Shown here piece after piece: positions 58,533 to 64,000 of a stretch of 64,000 bases of DNA; within the stretch, counting starts at the first letter, position 1; the number at the start of each line of letters is the position of its first letter. The notes beneath the pieces were generated by a model. That model was not told where the DNA came from. It did no database searches and saw nothing but the letters and a program-made list of their open reading frames with translations. The translations under genes were made by a program, and so were the position numbers. The DNA lies in contig NZ_JOID01000011.1 in assembly GCF_000719865.1 (NCBI RefSeq), positions 140,111 through 204,110 of the forward strand, given 5' to 3'. The stretch comes from Streptomyces albus subsp. albus (GTDB lineage: Bacteria; Actinomycetota; Actinomycetes; Streptomycetales; Streptomycetaceae).

Positions 58533-59963
58533 TCCCCCGAACGGCCCCAGAGCCGTCTGCGCAGGGCCCGCGCCCTGTACCCCCACGTCTCCAAGCGCAA
58601 AGTGGCCTGGCTGCTGCTGAAGGACACCGTCAACTCCGGCATCGAGTACCGCATCCTCGGGCTCGCCGCCGAGGCGGCGTTCTTCACCCTGCTCTCCCTG
58701 CCGCCGCTGCTGCTCGGCCTGATCGGGCTGCTGGGCTACCTCGACGCCTGGATCGGCACCGAGACCATCGAGGCCATCCGGCAGAACATCTTCACGGCCT
58801 CCCGCACCGTGCTCTCCGACCGGGGTGTCGAGCAGCTCATCCGGCCGATGCTCGACGACGTGACCCGGGGCGGCCGCCCGGACGTCATCTCGCTGGGCTT
58901 CGCGCTCGCCCTGTGGTCCGGCTCGCGGGCGGTCAATGTCTTCATCGACACCATCACCGTCATGTACGGGCTGGACGGGCACCGGGGGATCGTGAAGACC
59001 CGGCTGCTGGCCTTCCTGCTGTACGTCGTCGCGCTGGTGATCGGGGCGGTGGTGCTGCCGCTGATGATCGCCGGACCGGACACCGTCATCGACATCGTGC
59101 CGTGGAGCACGGCGGTCGTCCGGGTGCTCTACTGGCCGGTCGTGCTGGTGCTGTCGGTGGTCTTCCTCACCACGCTTTACCACGTGTCGGTGCCGGTGCG
59201 CTCGCCCTGGGTGGAGGACGTCCCCGGGGCTCTGGTCGCCCTCGCCATGTGGGTGCTCGGCAGTTTCCTGCTCCGGCTCTACCTCAGCAGCACCGTCGAG
59301 GGCCCGACCATCTACGGCTCGCTGGCGGCCCCCGTGGCCGTGCTGCTGTGGATAGGGGTCTCCGCCTTCGCGGTGCTCGTGGGCGCGGCGGTGAACGCCG
59401 CCATCGACCGGGTCTGGCCGTCCGTCGCCACCGCCGCCGCGCGCGAGCGGAACCTGCGGCTGCGGGAACAGGAGGCCGCCGAGATCATCGCCCGCGCGGA
59501 AGCCGAACGCGCGGCCCGCGACCAGGCCGGCGAGGAGAACGGGCGGGGCGGCCCGGACGGCGCCGACGACGCGGACGACGACTGGGACGAGCGGGAGGAC
59601 GGCCCGGACCGGGAGCCCCCGCCCGAGTTCCCCGAACGCTGGGCGCGCTTCCTGCCGCCGGAGGACATACGCTCCCGGCTGCACAACCCGCTGCACACCC
59701 GGCGGACGCGGCGCGGGGGCAAGGAGCGGGGCGCGGGCGAGGAGCCCGGCGGTACGGAGGGGAAGACTCCGGGTCCGGGTCCGGGTCCGGGTGCGGGTGC
59801 GGGTGCGAGTGCGGAGGCGGGGGAGCGGAACGGGAACGGGGCCGCCGGGACGGCGCGGCCCGGGGACGGCGGAGGACCGGCCCGGGGGAAGAACCCGCCG
59901 CCGGGCAAACCCCCGGCGGCGAGGCCGGACGGGGACACCGGGCCGCGCGCGAGCGAGGCGTGA
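58515..59963 (+). CDS. YihY/BrkB family membrane protein with long charged tail
   Basis: 482 residues. The YihY/BrkB core has six TM helices (about 45-70, 125-140, 165-190, 200-220, 240-260, 275-300), including AAEAAFFTLLSLPPLLLGLIGLLGY and RAVNVFIDTITVMYGLDGHRGIVK. The family is often labelled ribonuclease BN in error; its true role is unknown. After residue 310 there is an acidic and Arg-rich cytoplasmic tail, with a PGPGPGPGAGAGA run encoded by a hexamer repeat (about 59765-59815). The GTG is a probable leaderless start; no ribosome site is visible. Confidence 0.88.
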   Translation: MQAAESSPERPQSRLRRARALYPHVSKRKVAWLLLKDTVNSGIEYRILGLAAEAAFFTLLSLPPLLLGLIGLLGYLDAWIGTETIEAIRQNIFTASRTVLSDRGVEQLIRPMLDDVTRGGRPDVISLGFALALWSGSRAVNVFIDTITVMYGLDGHRGIVKTRLLAFLLYVVALVIGAVVLPLMIAGPDTVIDIVPWSTAVVRVLYWPVVLVLSVVFLTTLYHVSVPVRSPWVEDVPGALVALAMWVLGSFLLRLYLSSTVEGPTIYGSLAAPVAVLLWIGVSAFAVLVGAAVNAAIDRVWPSVATAAARERNLRLREQEAAEIIARAEAERAARDQAGEENGRGGPDGADDADDDWDEREDGPDREPPPEFPERWARFLPPEDIRSRLHNPLHTRRTRRGGKERGAGEEPGGTEGKTPGPGPGPGAGAGASAEAGERNGNGAAGTARPGDGGGPARGKNPPPGKPPAARPDGDTGPRASEA

Positions 59964-60030
59964 GCGCCGCGGGGCCGGGGCCGGGGACGGTGGCGGTCCG
60001 CGGAACGGCCGTGTGAAAGCGCCCGCGTGA

Positions 60031-60049
60031 CCCCGGCCGCGGGCCGGGG
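60031..60049. terminator. Hairpin terminator after the BrkB gene
   Basis: CCCCGGCC-GCG-GGCCGGGG, 8-bp perfect stem with a 3-nt loop, 67 nt past the stop. Confidence 0.6.
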
Positions 60050-60254
60050 ACGGTGCCGGCGACCCGGGCCCGGACCGGTGATCCCGGCGGGCTTCCGCAA
60101 CCGGTCCGCGGCGGCCGGTTTCCGGACACGGCCGGCGACGAGAAAATCACTGGCGCCATGGGCCCGAGGTGCCTACGGTGTGCGGTGACCCGGACGGCCA
60201 CAGGCTGCCGTCCCCGGGGTGACGAGCACGAGCGAACGGGAGGTGAGGGCTGTG

Positions 60255-60329
60255 ATGACGACGGTCGCCGTGACGGGCGCTGCCCGCATCCGCAAGTCCG
60301 GTAATCCCACCTCCGCGGTCTCCGGCTGA
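60255..60329 (+). CDS. Candidate 24-residue ORF upstream of rsgA
   Basis: Reads MTTVAVTGAARIRKSGNPTS then AVSG and stop. GGGAGGTGAGGG precedes the ATG by about 6-10 nt. It ends 99 nt before the rsgA TTG. No known family; support is only the ribosome site. Confidence 0.25.
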   Translation: MTTVAVTGAARIRKSGNPTSAVSG

Positions 60330-60428
60330 CGGCACACGCCACTTTCCGCAGGGCCCCACGGTGCGTCAACGCGCGCCGACGCCCCTGCGTACCGCCGCCG
60401 GGACCGCCCCCCGTGAAGGGTCATCCCG

Positions 60429-61739
60429 TTGCGTCAGCAAGCGCACCACCTCTCTTCTTCTCCGTCTTCCCGCTCCACTCGCTCCGCTCCCACCACCTCC
60501 CCCGGGGCCTCCCCGTCCGAGGCGGCCTTCGCCCCTCTCGCCCGCTATGGCTGGGACGGGATGTTCGCCGACGCCTTCGCCCCGTACTCGGCGGACGGGC
60601 TGCTGCCCGGCCGGATCGTCCGCGTGGACCGGGGCCTGTGCGAGGCCGTCGTCCCCACCGTGAACGGTGCCGCGTCCCGTGCCGCGTCCGGTGCCGCTCC
60701 CACATCCGGCTCGGCAGCCCGTTCCGGGACGGGACCGGATGCCGGCGGGACGGCCCCGTCCGGCCACGGCAGCGACTCCGCCGGGGCACCGGGGCTCCGC
60801 ACCGTCAGGGCGGACATCGGCCCCGTCTCCGACCCCGACCCCACCCGCTGGGCCTGCACCGGCGACTGGATCGCCTACGACCCGGAGGAACGGACGGTAC
60901 GGGCCCTGCTGCCGCGCCGTACGGCCGTGCTCCGCTCCGCCTCCTCGAAGCGGTCCGACGGCCAAGTGCTCGCGGCCAATGTGGACCACGTCCTGATCGC
61001 GGTCTCCCTCGCGGCCGAGCTCGACCTCGGCCGGGCCGAGCGGTTCCTCGCCCTGGCCTGGGAGAGCGGCGCCCAGCCGCTGGTCGTCCTCACCAAGACG
61101 GACCTCGTACCGGACCCGGCCACGCTCGCCCATCTCCGTGCCGATCTGGAGGCCACGGCTCCGGGCGCGCCGGTGCTCGCCGTCAGCGCGGCGACGGGCG
61201 AGGGCATGGCGGAGCTGGCGGCCGCCGTCGCGGGCGGCAGCACCGTCCTGCTCGGCCAGTCGGGCGCGGGCAAGTCCACGCTCGCCAACTCCCTGCTCGG
61301 CAGCGAGACCCAGACCGTGCGGACCATCCGCGACAGCGACGGCAAGGGACGGCACACCACCACGACGCGCGACCTGCTGCCGCTCCCGCTGCCCGGCGGA
61401 GGCGTCCTCATCGACACCCCGGGGGTACGGGGGGTCGGGCTGTGGGACGCCGGGAGCGGCGTCGCGCAGGTGTTCGCGGAGATCGAGGAACTGGCGCGCG
61501 ACTGCCGCTTCCACGACTGCGCGCACACCGCGGAACCGGGCTGCGCGATCCTCGCGGCGCTGGACGCCGGCACGCTGCCGCAGCGCCGTCTGGACAGCTA
61601 CCGCAAGCTGATCCGCGAGAACGAGTGGATCGCCTCCCGCACGGACGCCCGGCTGCGGTCCGAGCGCCGCCGCGTCTGGAAGCAGCAGCAGGCGCTGGGC
61701 AAACACTTGATCCAGCGCAAACGCGGCCCGCAAGGCTGA
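60429..61739 (+). CDS. rsgA: Ribosome small-subunit-dependent GTPase A (RsgA)
   Basis: 436 residues. An N-terminal OB domain is interrupted by an Ala/Ser/Gly insert (about 80-120). The circularly permuted GTPase has order G4 (VLTKTDLVP), G1 (LLGQSGAGKSTLAN), G2/switch (GRHTTTTRDLLPL), G3 (VLIDTPGVRG). A zinc domain (CRFHDCAHTAEPGC) follows. RsgA assists late 30S maturation. The start is a TTG with GAAGGG 8 nt upstream; an in-frame stop lies just before, and no ATG or GTG fits the conserved N-terminus. Confidence 0.92.
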   Translation: MRQQAHHLSSSPSSRSTRSAPTTSPGASPSEAAFAPLARYGWDGMFADAFAPYSADGLLPGRIVRVDRGLCEAVVPTVNGAASRAASGAAPTSGSAARSGTGPDAGGTAPSGHGSDSAGAPGLRTVRADIGPVSDPDPTRWACTGDWIAYDPEERTVRALLPRRTAVLRSASSKRSDGQVLAANVDHVLIAVSLAAELDLGRAERFLALAWESGAQPLVVLTKTDLVPDPATLAHLRADLEATAPGAPVLAVSAATGEGMAELAAAVAGGSTVLLGQSGAGKSTLANSLLGSETQTVRTIRDSDGKGRHTTTTRDLLPLPLPGGGVLIDTPGVRGVGLWDAGSGVAQVFAEIEELARDCRFHDCAHTAEPGCAILAALDAGTLPQRRLDSYRKLIRENEWIASRTDARLRSERRRVWKQQQALGKHLIQRKRGPQG

Positions 61740-62001
61740 CGGACCCCGGCGCCGCGCCGGCAGGTTGTGATCCCGGCGACCGGTCCCGGCACCTCGCTCA
61801 CATCACGGCAGCGGGGTGGCCGGGACAGCCGGGCGCCGGGGCGTGGCGTCGGGGCAGCAGGCGGTGCGACGACGGCGGTGCCGCGAACTGGGCCGAGGCC
61901 ACTGGTCGCGGCCGGCGTCCGGGCACGGAGGAGTGTTTCCGCCCCGTTCCCCGAAGCTTCCGCCCACCGGGCTGCGGATGCCGTTGGGGGGTCGGCTTCG
62001 G

Positions 62002-62799
62002 TCAGTCGCCCTCCCGGTAGCTCATGAACCAGTGGGTATCGAAATAGCGAGCCATCGTGAACGGGTGACGGGGGTCGATGAGGATGCGGCAGACAAACTC
62101 GGCGGCCCGGCAGTCGAAGGGAACGTCATCGCCGTCGAAGGACCGGACCACGACGGGCCAACGGTCCGGGTCGTCGTCCTCGGCCCTCCAGCAGTACAGA
62201 TTCTCGCGCTCAGTGCCCGCCCAGATGAGCAGGCGGTCCTCCCTCAGGACCGTCCACGGCTCCTGGTTCAGGCTCAGGAATCCGTCGAAGGCCCCGTCGC
62301 CGAATGTCTCGACCATGCACTTGTAGTCACTCGGCAGCGCGGTACCCAGGCGCGACTCCACCTCCGCCCAGTCCACGTCGGGCCGCTGGGCGGGGTGTGT
62401 CCAGCCGGTGATCCGTCTGAGCCGCTCCATCCAGTCGATGTCCTCGCCGGGAGCGACCGCCAAGGGCTCGGGCACCTCCCTGTGGGCGACCACCAGCACC
62501 GGCCGCTCGGCCCCCTCGGTGTCCCGCGCCGTACCCGCGCCGACCCACTGGCCCCCGTACGCCCATGCCCTGATCGTCACGGCCCGGTCCCCGAAGGGGG
62601 TGAGGAGAGCCGCGCCCCTGTGCTCGTCGACCGCCGGATCGGTAAAGCCGTCGAGGACGAGGGTGCGCGGGGCGCCGTACCTGCTGCCGAGTAGATCGGT
62701 CAGGTCCTGCGGGTTCAGGTCACCGGGGAGGTACATATAGCCGTCCCCCGGGCCGAGCCGGGCCAACAGGTGGTTGACGGTCGCTTGCGTGAGCTCCAT
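62002..62799 (-). CDS. SMI1/KNR4 (SUKH) family protein
   Basis: 265 residues. The SUKH-like core is WAEVESRLGTALPSDYKCMVETFGDGAFDGFLSL (about 143-176), then VLREDRLLIWAGTERENLYCWRAEDDDPDRWPVVVRSFDGDDVPFDC and a Cys-containing end. SUKH proteins often neutralise contact-dependent or polymorphic toxins, but many chromosomal copies have no known partner. No toxin gene is adjacent. The start ATG is at 62799. It converges on rsgA, with no strong terminator in 61740-62001. Confidence 0.75.
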   Translation of the reverse strand: MELTQATVNHLLARLGPGDGYMYLPGDLNPQDLTDLLGSRYGAPRTLVLDGFTDPAVDEHRGAALLTPFGDRAVTIRAWAYGGQWVGAGTARDTEGAERPVLVVAHREVPEPLAVAPGEDIDWMERLRRITGWTHPAQRPDVDWAEVESRLGTALPSDYKCMVETFGDGAFDGFLSLNQEPWTVLREDRLLIWAGTERENLYCWRAEDDDPDRWPVVVRSFDGDDVPFDCRAAEFVCRILIDPRHPFTMARYFDTHWFMSYREGD

Positions 62800-63175
62800 A
62801 GCGGACAGTGAAGCGCACTAAAATGCTCGGGTGGCGCTCGTAGCGGCGGTGGGAGCGACCGCACGCATCATGGGATGAGCCGGCCTGCCCAGGGCCGAAC
62901 CGGGCGGACCAGGCGGACGACAAACGAGGTACGCCGCTTGCGGGGGTGACCCAATGGCCAAGGAAGTGAAAACCTTCCGTTGCGCTCATCGAGGATGCGG
63001 GGCGGATGTTCCCGCTTATGGGGGCGGTGCTTCCCGCGCCGCTGTCTTCCACGCAAGAGCAGCCAGACACCCTGTCGCTGCGCTGCTGGGTGAGGATGGC
63101 GCGGCGGCCGGTGTGGAAGGACCGGAACCTTGTGGTCATCCGCTGCCGGCTCATACTTCACGGTCGGTGACCGCC
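62800..63175. other. 376-bp region between SUKH and the PASTA-like gene
   Basis: An ATG at 62954 opens the downstream frame 74 codons early (MAKEVKTFRCAHRGCGADVP...), so a longer product of 317 residues with an N-terminal Cys-containing segment is possible. Minus-strand frames here look equally plausible, so I do not call it. No terminator is seen. Confidence 0.35.
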
Positions 63176-63907
63176 ATGCGTGCCCACAGCAGGAAAGTTC
63201 TCACTGTCGTAGGCGTCATCGCGGCTCTCATCATCTTCGGCATCGTTGATCGCCCCCGGCCTCCGGCCATGCCCGACCAGACCGGTAGAACGCCTGCCGA
63301 GGCGTATCAAGCAGCCGAAGACGCCGGATACCGGGTTATCGACATCCGAGTGGGCCACCCGGCCGGCGACCAGCAGTCCAGCAGCGTCGAAGGAATCGGC
63401 GAACTCGATGACGGTGATGTCCTGGCCGACTACGCTGCCTGGACGGTATGTGCCACAGACTCCAGCCACGTGGGCGCCGACTCCGACTCCTGGACGGTGG
63501 ACTTCTACCTGGTCGAGGACCCCTCGGACTGCAAAGACCACAAGATCCTCCTTACCAGGCAACGGAAGTACGAACGCTACGCAGATGAGGTCCGCATCGC
63601 CGTGGAGGCGGCCCTTCGGGAGGCGGAGGAAGCCTCTCGCGGCGACCAGACGGTTCCGGCCCCGGACTATGTGCCCGACTCGGACGAGGCCCCCGAGTCG
63701 GGATCGAAGCTCGATCGGGGCAGCGAGAGTGACGTCGGAGAGTCGGGCGCCGGCGGGGACCGCGGAAGCAGCCCGGATTACTACGACGGGAACTACGACA
63801 ACGACGACGAGTGGCACGAACGGCATGGAAACCCCGACGAGTATTACGACGGAAACTACGAGAACGACGACGAATATCACGACCGCAACGGCCAGAGTTT
63901 CCGCTAG
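63176..63907 (+). CDS. Membrane-anchored protein with PASTA-like segment and Asp/Tyr/Asn repeat tail
   Basis: 243 residues from ATG 63176 (MRAHSRKVLTVVG); GTG 63167 or ATG 62954 are alternatives. One TM helix lies at 8-24. MPDQTGRTPAEAYQAAEDAGYRV (about 31-53) fits one PASTA-like unit. A beta-rich domain follows, WTVCATDSSHVGADSDSWTVDFYLVEDPSDC (two Cys). The tail carries two copies of YYDGNYxNDDExHxRxG (about 202-240). Its stop overlaps the stop of the IS transposase, so the C-terminus may be set by the insertion. No family name is assured. Confidence 0.6.
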   Translation: MRAHSRKVLTVVGVIAALIIFGIVDRPRPPAMPDQTGRTPAEAYQAAEDAGYRVIDIRVGHPAGDQQSSSVEGIGELDDGDVLADYAAWTVCATDSSHVGADSDSWTVDFYLVEDPSDCKDHKILLTRQRKYERYADEVRIAVEAALREAEEASRGDQTVPAPDYVPDSDEAPESGSKLDRGSESDVGESGAGGDRGSSPDYYDGNYDNDDEWHERHGNPDEYYDGNYENDDEYHDRNGQSFR

Positions 63908-64000
63908 GTCGTTTCTGATGGCTCTTGGACGGTGTCTCGGAGCCAGATGACGATCGCGGTGACGGTCAGAGTGCCATTGAAGATGTAGTCGCGTTTGTCA
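63904..64000 (-). mobile_element. C-terminal end of an IS5-family transposase, truncated by the window edge
   Basis: The minus frame reads DKRDYIFNGTLTVTAIVIWL then RDTVQEPSETT and stop. The R-(D/E)-Y-(I/V)-x-x-G-T-x-T-x-A-x-x-I-W-L pattern ends many IS5-type DDE transposases. The rest lies beyond position 64000. The terminal inverted repeat should lie just left of 63904, inside or at the end of the preceding gene; I cannot identify it. Confidence 0.7.

Larger units (their letters stand above)
59964..60428. other. 465-bp spacer before rsgA
   Basis: Holds the BrkB terminator (60031-60049) and a candidate 24-residue ORF (60255-60329). I see no larger coding frame with support. Confidence 0.5.

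Noticed and set aside
62954..63175. N-terminal extension MAKEVKTFRCAHRGCG of the PASTA-like protein
   Set aside because: It would place the membrane helix internally, has no ribosome site, and minus-strand frames are equally good; recorded as an alternative start only.

Overview
The window is very GC-rich actinobacterial chromosome, most likely Streptomyces. Supporting signs are GTG and TTG starts, TAGGNT-like -10 boxes, leaderless starts, rare TTA (bldA-type) codons, and several Streptomyces-typical families (AIM24, SAV2148/HEPN, XRE plus DUF397, class F sortase, MgtA/OleD-like glycosyltransferase). I see no rRNA, tRNA, CRISPR array, phage or biosynthetic cluster. The only mobile DNA is the end of an IS5-type transposase at the right edge.

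1-9.4 kb holds housekeeping and unknown genes: DUF4142, PTH2-type peptidyl-tRNA hydrolase, AIM24, a ZapE-like ATPase, a RibD_C reductase, a small conserved gene followed by murC and msrB, and a divergent AraC/cupin pair. 9.4-24.4 kb holds a TTA-containing ArsR-type regulator divergent from a secreted peptidoglycan-binding protein, and then a storage-carbohydrate set (treZ, treY, glgX on the minus strand). The set is interrupted by a GNAT gene, an MMPL exporter with a divergent TetR regulator, and a DUF1707-FHA protein. 24.4-31 kb has a HEPN-family protein next to a DEDDh exonuclease, an APH-like kinase, a macrolide-type glycosyltransferase and a CDP-alcohol phosphotransferase.

31-36 kb carries two secreted subtilases that look like a duplicated transcription unit (shared promoter region, coding region and terminator) flanking a DUF1697 gene. 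36-43 kb is more accessory: a Clp_N/HTH protein with an operator-like palindrome over a leaderless promoter, a PNPOx protein, GNAT, a scar region with gene fragments around a DUF998 membrane protein, an alpha/beta hydrolase, and an ATPase / Scr1-like XRE / twin DUF397 module.

43.2-52.7 kb is a sulfur-assimilation operon on the minus strand. It begins with a 27-residue Cys-containing leader peptide and continues with cysI, a zinc-ribbon mini-protein, cysH, cysD, cysN, a sulfonate-type ABC transporter and a sirohydrochlorin chelatase. Sulfonate/sulfate entry, ATP sulfurylase, APS reductase, sulfite reductase and siroheme synthesis are therefore co-encoded; cysC is absent.

53-64 kb has GNAT, class F sortase, a GAF regulator, an AidB-type acyl-CoA dehydrogenase divergent from a BrkB membrane protein over an 18-bp gap, rsgA, a SUKH protein, a membrane protein with a PASTA-like segment and an acidic repeat tail, and the IS end. 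Most intergenic DNA holds strong hairpins or short GC-rich tandem repeats, and several proteins carry low-complexity inserts made by the same kind of repeat.
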